From Streptomyces adelaidensis (GTDB lineage Bacteria; Actinomycetota; Actinomycetes; Streptomycetales; Streptomycetaceae): a DNA stretch of 51,947 nucleotides. Below the pieces are notes generated by a model. That model was not told where the DNA came from. It did no database searches and saw only the letters and a list, made by a program, of their open reading frames with translations. The position numbers were made by a program, and so were the translations under genes. This document shows positions 39,838-46,553 of this stretch, one piece after another. Positions within the stretch are counted from its first letter, which is position 1, and the number at the start of each line of letters is the position of its first letter. Where the stretch lies: positions 1 through 51,947 of the forward strand of contig NZ_JAEMUX010000062.1 in the NCBI RefSeq assembly GCF_016598475.1, in the 5' to 3' direction.

Positions 39838-40168
39838 CCGACGCTGACCAGGGGTGGGTGGAAATGTGTGGCAGGACCCCGGCCGAATGTCGCGGAACGT
39901 GGCATACCGGAGTTACCGAGCGTTGATACCGGGTTGTGTCCTACGTGTGACTTGTCACGGCCTGGAGTCGGAGTCGCGCTCCGGTACCTTCTGGTGAATG
40001 CGAGCGGTTCCGAGGTCGAGCCAACCCGGTGTTGTCCCTGTGGCGGCCCCGGTTCCGGCGATGCCCGCCGTGCGTGAAGTGGGCCGGAGTCACCTGGCTC
40101 CGGTCTGTTCGACTCCCCGCAATGAGCGTCGCACAGTATCCCCCACACGTACTCCTTCGCGCTGGAAT
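39838..40168. promoter_or_regulatory. Intergenic control region with palindrome and hairpin
   Basis: No gene seen on either strand. GTGAC-TT-GTCAC (39947-39958) is a perfect palindrome. CCGGAG-N8-CTCCGG (40084-40103) followed by TCTGTTC is a hairpin that could terminate a short transcript. The following small ORF and ATP-binding gene are probably controlled here. Confidence 0.35.
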
Positions 40169-40339
40169 ATGCCCGAAGCGCTTGTTGGGGTGACTGTACG
40201 TCAACCATGCTGTCTTGTAAGGGGATCACGTTCCGTGATCCCGGTGCCGACGACGGTGGAGTCGGCCAGGCAGAAGATGACCACGATCGTGGCCCCGCAG
40301 GGGTACGAGGCGATGTGTCCGCCGGTTCGGATGGTGTGA
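40169..40339 (+). CDS. Possible small protein ahead of the RsbW-like gene
   Basis: A 56-codon frame from ATG 40169 (MPEALVGVTVRQPCCLV…) ends three bases before the start of the ATP-binding protein; the C-terminus is IVAPQGYEAMCPPVRMV. The tight junction suggests coupling. Start choice is weak (a longer frame opens at 39998) and composition is ambiguous, so this is a tentative call. Confidence 0.3.
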   Translation: MPEALVGVTVRQPCCLVRGSRSVIPVPTTVESARQKMTTIVAPQGYEAMCPPVRMV

Positions 40340-40342
40340 GCG

Positions 40343-40858
40343 GTGCAGGTGCTTCAAGTGCAGCTGGAGATCCGGCCCGACCCCGCAGAGGTGGGTCGGG
40401 CACGGAGATGGGCCCGTTCACGGCTCGCCGGGTCCGGGATAGGAGCGGACGATCCGCTCGTCGAGACACTGACCCTCCTCGTCTCGGAGCTGGTCACCAA
40501 CGCGGTCGTCCACACCGGCCGCCCGGCGGTCCTCGGACTGCTGCTGTCCGCTCACCGTGACGGCTCCGTCGGCCGGCTCCGCCTGGAGGTCGCCGACGCC
40601 AGCGCGTGTCCGCCGGCCCCGCGCTGCGCCGACGGCGACGAGACGGGCGGCCGGGGCCTCGCCCTTGTCGAGTGCCTCGCCGACCGCTGGGGCTGGACCC
40701 ATGAGGGCGTCGGTAAGCGCATCTGGTGCGAGCTGGACCGGGAGACGCCGGGGGCCGCCGGGGCTGCGGGTGTGGGCGGCGGGGCGATGACGCCCGCGGT
40801 GTATCCGGCGGGGAGCGCGGTCACCGGGGTCGCCGTGGTGGCGTACGAGGTCGTCTAG
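40343..40858 (+). CDS. RsbW-like ATP-binding (HATPase_c_2) protein
   Basis: 171 residues from GTG 40343. Serine-kinase-type GHKL ATPase domain: ADDPLVETLTLLVSELVTNA with the N-box (SELVTNAVVHT, about 48-58), RLRLEVADASACPPAPR (G1-like), GGRGLALVECLADRWGW (G2 box, about 100-116). The last 35 residues are Gly/Ala-rich and low complexity. Streptomyces has dozens of such small kinases, which act as anti-sigma factors or partner switches with STAS proteins. The nearest STAS protein is at 33620; the pairing is speculative. Confidence 0.85.
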   Translation: MQVLQVQLEIRPDPAEVGRARRWARSRLAGSGIGADDPLVETLTLLVSELVTNAVVHTGRPAVLGLLLSAHRDGSVGRLRLEVADASACPPAPRCADGDETGGRGLALVECLADRWGWTHEGVGKRIWCELDRETPGAAGAAGVGGGAMTPAVYPAGSAVTGVAVVAYEVV

Positions 40859-41573
40859 GGCCGGGTTCCTGGCTGGGCTTCTGGAACCGGGTTCCTTGTG
40901 GGCCGGAGGCGGGGCCGGGCGGGGGTCGGGTCCGTTGGTCGGCGGTGCGAGGTGGCGTCCCTGCGGCGGTGCGAGGTGGCGTCCGCACGGCGGTGCGAGG
41001 TGTCGCCGCGCTCTGTGGAGCCGTACGAGCCGGTGCCGCGCCCTGTGTTGGGGTGCGGGGAGCCGGGTGGTCGGGCGGTCGCGAGCGGTCCGTAGCCGTA
41101 AGTCGTACGGCGATCTGGTTCCGGACGGCGATCTGGTTCCCGAGTTACTCGGCGTGCGCCGTCTCGCGACCCTCGTCGTGTTCGCGACGCATACGCCGGG
41201 GCGTCGGGGCGCGGGGCGAGCCGCCGTCGCTGTGGCGGTCGGAACGTGCGCCGGGACGTGCTTCCGTACGCGCGGCCGGAATGCGGGCTTTGAGAGGCTG
41301 ATCCCCGAAGGGGTGTTGACGTGCCGTGTCCGTTTGATCACGCTTGTGTTCATCGATTCGCCGCGAGGGGACGACGAGGGTTTCGGTGACGGAAGCCCTC
41401 GGCGAGTGTGGGTCGTGTTTCGGTGTCGGCGCCCGACACGGCCCAGGGGGTGGGGCGGGGCGGGCGCGCCGAAGCCGGATGGCGGCGCGCCGTGTCGTGC
41501 TCGGGGCGGGCGGAGGCGCGCCGCCAGTCGATCGAGGTCCGGGGGTGGCTCGGGGGCCTGGAGGGCGGTCGGC
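40859..41573. other. Repeat-rich interval without a supported gene
   Basis: 715 bp between convergent genes. It contains three 24-bp tandem units beginning CGGCGGTGCGAGGTGGCGTC (40940, 40964, 40988), the palindrome GGAACC-G-GGTTCC (40883-40895), a repeated GCGATCTGGTTCC (41109 and 41126 regions), and a GTGTCGG-CGC-CCGACAC hairpin (41423-41439). Long frames exist on both strands, but their Arg/Gly/Pro composition and lack of ribosome-binding sites mark them as shadows. Confidence 0.5.
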
Positions 41574-42515
41574 TCAGAGGATGGCCACCGGCGCCACCGG
41601 GGTTCCCGTGGCGCCGGCGAACGGCTCGGGCATCGCCGAGAGCAGGAAGTCGAACCGCCCAACTTGTCCACAGGCTGTGGATAACTCTTCCAGATTCCAG
41701 TTCTGCCCCTGGGGCATGCCCATTTCGACCAGGTCGAGCGCGTGCACCGGCAGCCACAGGCCCTCGATCTCCGGCGGGAAGATCTCGAAGGTCAGGGTGT
41801 CATTGGCGACGGCGGCGACATCACGCGCGTGGAACCACTCCGGGGTTCGCAGGGAGAGCCCCGGGGACGGGTACGCGTACCCGTGCTTGTCGCCGGTGAG
41901 GTAGCTCCGGATCTGTCCGGTGCGGACGAGGACGATGTCGCCCGCGCGGACCCGGGTGCCTGCCAACTCCTCGGCGGCCTCCAGGTCTTCGGGAGTGACC
42001 GCGTGGTCGCCGGGCAGGCGGTCGTCGCTCAGACGCAGTGCTCGGGGGATGTCCAGGAGTACGCCCCGCGAGACGATGGGGCCGGCCTTGTCGATGCCGG
42101 CGAAGGCGGCGCCGCCGTGCGGGGTGATGGTGCCGGCCGGGCGGCCGTTGTAGATCCGGCCCGAGTGCGAGACATGGGTGAGGGCGTCCCAGTGGGTGGC
42201 CGCCTGGAGCCCCATCGTCACGGCGTCGTCGCTGCACGCGACCGTGCCCGGACCGAAGATCTCCTGGTTGATCTGCACCATGGCGTGCAGCGGATTCACC
42301 CGGCCCGGCATCATCCCCGTCTGCACACCGTCCTGTTGGAGGGGTAGCGCGAGCGGGACACGGCGCCCGGAGCGGACGCCGGCCGCGGCCTCCCGTACCA
42401 CCTCGTCGGTGATCAGGTTGAGGGTGCCGATCTCGTCGTCCGGTCCCCAACGGCCCCAGTTGTTCACGCGCTTGGCGATGTCGGTGAACGCGGTGAACTC
42501 CGTGGGCGATGACAT
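41574..42515 (-). CDS. Cyclase-family (kynurenine formamidase-like) hydrolase
   Basis: 313 residues from ATG 42515. Metal-dependent cyclase fold: VNNWGRWGPDDEIGTLNLIT (about 17-36), the metal motif THWDALTHVSHSG (about 107-119, the family's H-x-D-x3-H), PAGTITPHGGAAFAG, and RAGDIVLVRTGQIRSYLTGD. Relatives hydrolyse N-formylkynurenine or open/close rings in polyketide and aromatic pathways. Here it would act on a ring-cleavage intermediate. It diverges from the SDR gene across a region with two copies of the operator motif also found at 36264/36354. Confidence 0.83.
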   Translation of the reverse strand: MSSPTEFTAFTDIAKRVNNWGRWGPDDEIGTLNLITDEVVREAAAGVRSGRRVPLALPLQQDGVQTGMMPGRVNPLHAMVQINQEIFGPGTVACSDDAVTMGLQAATHWDALTHVSHSGRIYNGRPAGTITPHGGAAFAGIDKAGPIVSRGVLLDIPRALRLSDDRLPGDHAVTPEDLEAAEELAGTRVRAGDIVLVRTGQIRSYLTGDKHGYAYPSPGLSLRTPEWFHARDVAAVANDTLTFEIFPPEIEGLWLPVHALDLVEMGMPQGQNWNLEELSTACGQVGRFDFLLSAMPEPFAGATGTPVAPVAIL

Positions 42516-42543
42516 CGGCCCTCCCCGGGGCTTGTGTGGGTGT

Positions 42544-42562
42544 ATCCGACGGGTCGTAGAAT
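42544..42562. promoter_or_regulatory. Operator-like site 4 of the shared motif (degenerate)
   Basis: ATCCGACGGGTCGTAGAAT agrees with site 1 (36264) at 13 of 19 positions in the same orientation, including the central GACGGGT. It lies 29 bp before the cyclase start. Confidence 0.4.
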
Positions 42563-42576
42563 CGCCGTGCGTGCAA

Positions 42577-42595
42577 ATCTAACGGTCCGTCAGAA
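42577..42595. promoter_or_regulatory. Operator-like site 3 of the shared motif
   Basis: ATCTAACGGTCCGTCAGAA agrees with the consensus of sites 1 and 2 (ATCTGACRACCCRTCAGRT) at 15 of 19 positions. It is 26 bp before the SDR start, in the divergent promoter. Confidence 0.5.
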
Positions 42596-42620
42596 ACTGG
42601 GATGAGGGGAAGGGGCCGGG

Positions 42621-43535
42621 GTGGGAAACTTCTTGGCAGGCAAGGTCGTCGCCGTCACGGGGGCGGGGCGGGGGATCGGCCGGGCGGTCGCCCTCGGCGC
42701 CGCCGCCGAGGGCGCGCGGGTCGTCGTCAACGACTACGGCGTCTGCGTCGACGGCTCCGAACCCACGAGTTCCGTCGCCGAGACCGTCGTCAAGGAGATC
42801 GAGGCGGCCGGGGGCGAGGCCGTCGCCGTCGCCGACGACATCTCCACGATGGCGGGCGGACAGCGGGTGGTGGACACGGCGGTCGCGACGTACGGGCGGA
42901 TCGACGGGGTCGTGTGCGTCGCCGGGATCCTGCGCGAGCGGATGCTCTTCAACATGTCCGAGGAAGAGTGGGATCCCGTGATCGCCACCCATCTGAAGGG
43001 CACGTTCACGGTGTTCCGGGCGGCGTCGGCCGTCATGCGGAAGCAGCGGGCCGGCACGTTGATCGGGTTCACCAGCGGGAACCATCAGGGGTCCGTCTCG
43101 CAGGCCAACTACAGCGCGGCCAAGGGCGGGATCATCTCGCTGGTGCGGAGCGCGGCGCTCGGGCTGCACCGGTATGGGGTGACGGCCAACGCGGTCGCGC
43201 CCGTCGCACGTACGCGGATGTCTGCGGGGGTGCCGATGGAGTTGACCGAGATCGGTGAGCCGGAGGAGGTCGCCGCGTTCGTGGTGTATCTGCTGTCCGA
43301 CCGGGCTCGGGAGGAGCGGATCACGGGGCAGGTGTACACCGTGGCGGGGCCGAAAATCGCGGTGTGGGCGCAGCCGCGGGAGCTGCGCTCGGCCTGTGCG
43401 GAGGGGGGTTCTTGGACGCCGGAGCGGATCGCGGAGGTGCTGCCGGGGGTGGTGGGGGTTGATCCGATGCCGATGTTGGAGCGGGTGGAGGGGATGGCTC
43501 GGGCGGCGGCTTCTGGGGAACGGCCGAACGCGTAA
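42621..43535 (+). CDS. Short-chain dehydrogenase/reductase
   Basis: 304 residues from GTG 42621 (GAGGGGAAGG upstream). Classical Rossmann SDR: cofactor motif TGAGRGIGRAVALG (about 13-26), NDYGVCVDGSEP, VAGILRERML replacing the usual NNAG, and active-site YSAAKGG (Tyr/Lys, about 157-163) with Ser in the strand before. The long C-terminal extension (GVDPMPMLERVEGMARAAAS) is like that of MFE-2/FabG-type proteins acting on 3-hydroxyacyl-CoAs. It probably oxidises a hydroxyacyl-CoA of the pathway. Confidence 0.85.
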   Translation: MGNFLAGKVVAVTGAGRGIGRAVALGAAAEGARVVVNDYGVCVDGSEPTSSVAETVVKEIEAAGGEAVAVADDISTMAGGQRVVDTAVATYGRIDGVVCVAGILRERMLFNMSEEEWDPVIATHLKGTFTVFRAASAVMRKQRAGTLIGFTSGNHQGSVSQANYSAAKGGIISLVRSAALGLHRYGVTANAVAPVARTRMSAGVPMELTEIGEPEEVAAFVVYLLSDRAREERITGQVYTVAGPKIAVWAQPRELRSACAEGGSWTPERIAEVLPGVVGVDPMPMLERVEGMARAAASGERPNA

Positions 43536-43590
43536 GGGGGTGGGCGTGGGGCGTGGGGGCGTGGGGGGCGTTGGCGGGTGCGGGTGGGTG

Positions 43591-43690
43591 GGGGCTGGTC
43601 GCGCAGTTCCCCGCGCCCCTGAAAAGCAGGGGCTGCGCCCCATGCTTTTCGGCCCGCAGGGGCCGTGTCTTTCAGGGGCGCGGGGAACTT
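43591..43690. repeat. Interspersed GC-rich elements (copy 8), inverted pair with central hairpin
   Basis: An inverted copy (GGCTGGTCGCGCAGTTCCCC, then GCGCCCCTGAAAAGCAGGGG) faces a direct copy (TTTCAGGGGCGCGGGGAACT). Between them lie GGGGCTGCGCCCC and GGCCCGCAGGGGCC hairpins. The arrangement is nearly the same as at 30940-31029, including the internal AAAAGCAGGGGCTGCGCCCC segment, so the pair with its centre behaves as one mobile unit. Confidence 0.8.
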
Positions 43691-43717
43691 CACCGCGGCG
43701 GTCATCTTGGAGGTGGC

Positions 43718-44902
43718 ATGGACTTCGGGTTCGGGGACGAGGACGAGGTGTTCCGGGGGGAGATCAGGGCTTGGTTGGGGGCGCACGCCGGGGTGGGGGA
43801 GGACCGGCGGGCTTGGGAGCGGACGCTCGGCGCCGCCGGGTGGATCGGGCTCGGGTGGGGTGAGGGCGGGTACGGGAATCGGACGGCCACGCTCACCCAG
43901 CAGGTCGTGTGGGCGGAGGAGTACGCGCGGGCCGACGTACCCGCCCGGTCAGGGCACATCGGGGAGAAACTGCTCGCGCCGACGCTGATCGCCTTCGGGA
44001 GCGAGGAGCAGAAGCGGCGGTTTCTGCCGGCGATCGCGGGCGGCGACGAACTCTGGTGCCAGGGGTACAGCGAACCCGGGGCCGGGTCGGACCTCGCCGG
44101 GATACGGACGCGGGCCGAGCGCTCGGCGGACGGGGCGTCGTACCGGATCACCGGGCAGAAGATCTGGACCTCGCTCGCCCATGAGGCCGACTGGTGCTTC
44201 GTACTGGCCCGTACCGAGGCGGGGTCCAGGCGGCACCACGGGCTGTCGTTCCTGCTCGTGCCCATGGAGCAGCCCGGGCGGATCGAGGTACGGCCGATCC
44301 GGCAGATGACCGGGACGAGCGAGTTCAACGAGGTGTTCTTCGACGGGGCACACGCGCGCGCGGAGCACGTCGTCGGGGGCGAGGGCAACGGCTGGCAGGT
44401 CGCCATGGGGCTCCTCGGCTTCGAGCGGGGTGTGTCGACCCTCGCCCAACAGATCGGCTTCGCGGAGGAGTTGGGGGCGGTCGTACGGGCGGCCCTGGAG
44501 AGTGGCGCGGCGGAGGATCCCGTCGTACGGAACCGGCTGGTGCGGCAGTGGGCCGAGTTGCGGGTGATGCGGTGGAACGCGCTGCGGACGTTGGGTGGGT
44601 CGGTGGGTGGGTCGGTGGGTGGCTCCGGCGATGGTGCCGCCGAGGCGGGTGCGCCGAGCGTGGCCAAGCTGTTGTGGGGGAGCTGGCATCGGCGGCTCGG
44701 GGAGCTGGCGATGGAGGTGCGGGGAGCGGGGGCGGTCGTGGGGCCGCGGGAGTGGTCGGCGAAGACGCCGTACGAGATCGATCCGTTCCAGCAGCTGTTC
44801 CTGTTCAGCCGGGCCGACACCATCTACGGCGGTTCGGACGAGGTGCAGCGCACGATCATCGCCGAGCGGGTGCTCGGTCTGCCTAGGGAGCCGAGGGGTT
44901 GA
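43718..44902 (+). CDS. Acyl-CoA dehydrogenase
   Basis: 394 residues from ATG 43718 (TTGGAGGTGG). Full-length: CQGYSEPGAGSDLAGIRTRA (about 112-131), YRITGQKIWTSLAHEADWCF (about 142-161), GFERGVSTLAQQIGF, and the C-terminal RADTIYGGSDEVQRTIIAER. The EPGAGSD form of the FAD loop is the one common in the larger subunit of actinobacterial heteromeric enzymes and matches the 37663 protein. A GGSVGGSVGGSGDG stretch (about 291-304), made by a short GGTGGGTCGGT-type repeat, is inserted at the same place as the collagen-like stretch of the 37663 protein. Confidence 0.87.
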   Translation: MDFGFGDEDEVFRGEIRAWLGAHAGVGEDRRAWERTLGAAGWIGLGWGEGGYGNRTATLTQQVVWAEEYARADVPARSGHIGEKLLAPTLIAFGSEEQKRRFLPAIAGGDELWCQGYSEPGAGSDLAGIRTRAERSADGASYRITGQKIWTSLAHEADWCFVLARTEAGSRRHHGLSFLLVPMEQPGRIEVRPIRQMTGTSEFNEVFFDGAHARAEHVVGGEGNGWQVAMGLLGFERGVSTLAQQIGFAEELGAVVRAALESGAAEDPVVRNRLVRQWAELRVMRWNALRTLGGSVGGSVGGSGDGAAEAGAPSVAKLLWGSWHRRLGELAMEVRGAGAVVGPREWSAKTPYEIDPFQQLFLFSRADTIYGGSDEVQRTIIAERVLGLPREPRG

Positions 44903-44906
44903 GGTC

Positions 44907-45956
44907 GTGAGAGGTGTGGTGTTCGACGGCGTACGGGTCGAGGTCGTCGATGATCTGGTGGTGCGGGAGCCGGGGCCCGGCGAGGTGCTGGTGGCCGTCG
45001 CGGCGGCCGGGCTCTGCCACAGCGACCTGTCGGTCGTCGACGGGACGATCCCGTTCCCGGTGCCGGTGGTGCTGGGGCATGAAGGGGCGGGAGTCGTCGA
45101 GGCGGTGGGGGCCGGGGTCACGCATGTGCGGCCCGGGGACCATGTGGCGCTGTCCACCCTCGCCAACTGCGGTACCTGCGCCGACTGCGGCCGGGGTCGG
45201 CCGACCATGTGCCGGCGGGCGATCGGGCGGCCCACGCGGCCGTTCTCCCGGGGTGGGCGGGAGCTGTTCCAGTTCGCCGCCAACTCCGCCTTCGCGGAGC
45301 GGACGGTGGTCAAGGCCGTGCAGGCCGTCCGGATACCGGACGACATTCCGCTGCCGTCCGCCGCGCTGATCGGGTGCGGGGTGCTGACCGGCGTGGGGGC
45401 CGTACTCAACCGGGCGCGCGTCGACCGGGGGGACAGCGTCGTCGTGATCGGGGCCGGGGGGATCGGGCTCAACGTGGTCCAGGGGGCGCGGATCGCGGGG
45501 GCCGTACGGATCGTCGCCGTGGACGCCAATCCGGAGAAGGAGGCGGTGGCGCGGCGGTTCGGGGCCACGCACTTTCTGACGTCCGTGGAGGGGGTGCGGG
45601 ACATCCTGCCCACGGGGGCCGACCACGTGTTCGAGTGCGTGGGCCGTGTCGAGCTGATCCGCCAGGCGGTCGACCTGCTGGACCGGCGGGGGCAGGCGGT
45701 GCTGCTGGGCGTCCCGGCGGCCACCGCCGAGGCCTCCTTCCTCGTCTCCTCCCTGTACCTGGACAAGTCCATCCTGGGCTGCCGCTACGGGTCCTCCCGG
45801 CCGCAGCGGGACATCGCGCTCTACGCCGACCTGTACCGGGAGGGCCGGCTGCTGCTGGACGAGCTGGTCACGGCCACGTATCCCGTGGAGGACTTCGCGA
45901 AGGCGGCGCAGGACGCGGGGGAGGGGCGGGTGGCGCGGGCGGTGCTGACTTTCTGA
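44907..45956 (+). CDS. Zinc-dependent alcohol dehydrogenase
   Basis: 349 residues from GTG 44907, four bases after the previous stop. Medium-chain dehydrogenase: catalytic-zinc ligands in AAGLCHSDLSVVDG and GHEGAGVVEAVG (about 33-70), structural zinc site CGTCADCGRGRPTMC (about 89-103), GCGVLTGVGAV, and the Rossmann motif GAGGIGLNVVQGARIAGA (about 181-198). It resembles the mycothiol/formaldehyde or aryl-alcohol dehydrogenases of actinobacteria. It probably oxidises an alcohol precursor or intermediate of the cluster. Both zinc sites are complete. Confidence 0.87.
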   Translation: MRGVVFDGVRVEVVDDLVVREPGPGEVLVAVAAAGLCHSDLSVVDGTIPFPVPVVLGHEGAGVVEAVGAGVTHVRPGDHVALSTLANCGTCADCGRGRPTMCRRAIGRPTRPFSRGGRELFQFAANSAFAERTVVKAVQAVRIPDDIPLPSAALIGCGVLTGVGAVLNRARVDRGDSVVVIGAGGIGLNVVQGARIAGAVRIVAVDANPEKEAVARRFGATHFLTSVEGVRDILPTGADHVFECVGRVELIRQAVDLLDRRGQAVLLGVPAATAEASFLVSSLYLDKSILGCRYGSSRPQRDIALYADLYREGRLLLDELVTATYPVEDFAKAAQDAGEGRVARAVLTF

Positions 45957-46029
45957 CTGCCGGGTGGCCGAGTCCGGATCTGTGGCCAGGGGGTGCTGGG
46001 CGGGACTTTCCTCTGGCTAGTTCCGCCAC

Positions 46030-46300
46030 GGGCACCGGCGGGCTGCCGGTGACGGGGCAGCGGCGGGCGGCCGTTGCCGGACGAGGCGAGTCCGGCGGGA
46101 ACTGCGTCATGCGGCTGGATGGTGATAGCGCCACGGATGCCGACCGCGTACGCGATGTCCCGCGCGGCCAGGCCGACGCGGAAGTCCGCGTTCCGGCCGT
46201 AGCCGGCATCCGCCACGACCACCGGCGGCACCAGATGCCATCCGGCCAGTTCATCCAGGGCGCCCAAGGCCAGTCGCCACCGGACGAGACGACGAGCCTG
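46030..46300 (-). pseudogene. Fragment of an IS701-family transposase
   Basis: On the minus strand a 90-residue piece reads RWRLALGALDELAGWHLVPP, VVVADAGYGRNADFRVGLAA and HDAVPAGLASSGNGRPPLPR, which I recognise as the DDE core (second Asp in DAGYG) of IS701-type transposases. Both ends are missing: sequence before and after does not continue the family, and there is no start codon. It marks the left edge of an accessory island. Confidence 0.7.
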
Positions 46301-46321
46301 GGGTGCGACCCGCGGACACAG

Positions 46322-46377
46322 TCCGGGCAGGATCTCACCCCGTCGAGGTGAGACCTTGACCACAGGTCCTGCCCGGA
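46322..46377. repeat. Nested inverted repeat
   Basis: TCCGGGCAGGA (46322-46332) pairs with TCCTGCCCGGA (46367-46377) over 11 bp. Inside, TCTCACC and GGTGAGA form a second 7-bp stem (46333-46353). It lies between the transposase fragment and the LuxR gene; it could be a transposon end or a regulatory or terminator hairpin. Confidence 0.6.
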
Positions 46378-46553
46378 ATCCGAGGTCCGATAGATACTCT
46401 TCAGTGATATTACGGGCAGCCTTGTCCGTTCCTCGGCGCTCAATGTCGAACGCCTGGCTGATTTCCCACCGCCCGCGATGAAGAGTGCTGCCATCGCACA
46501 GGCGTACGCGCGGCTCCCGAACACTTGCGAGCCGCTGGAAGGCGAGAAAGAAA

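Noticed and set aside
40207..40560. 117-codon frame overlapping the RsbW-like gene
   Set aside because: Overlaps the ATP-binding protein in another frame for most of its length and shows no fold-like pattern.
40418..41671. 417-codon minus-strand frame
   Set aside because: Pro/Arg-rich, includes repeat-derived units, and overlaps two supported genes.
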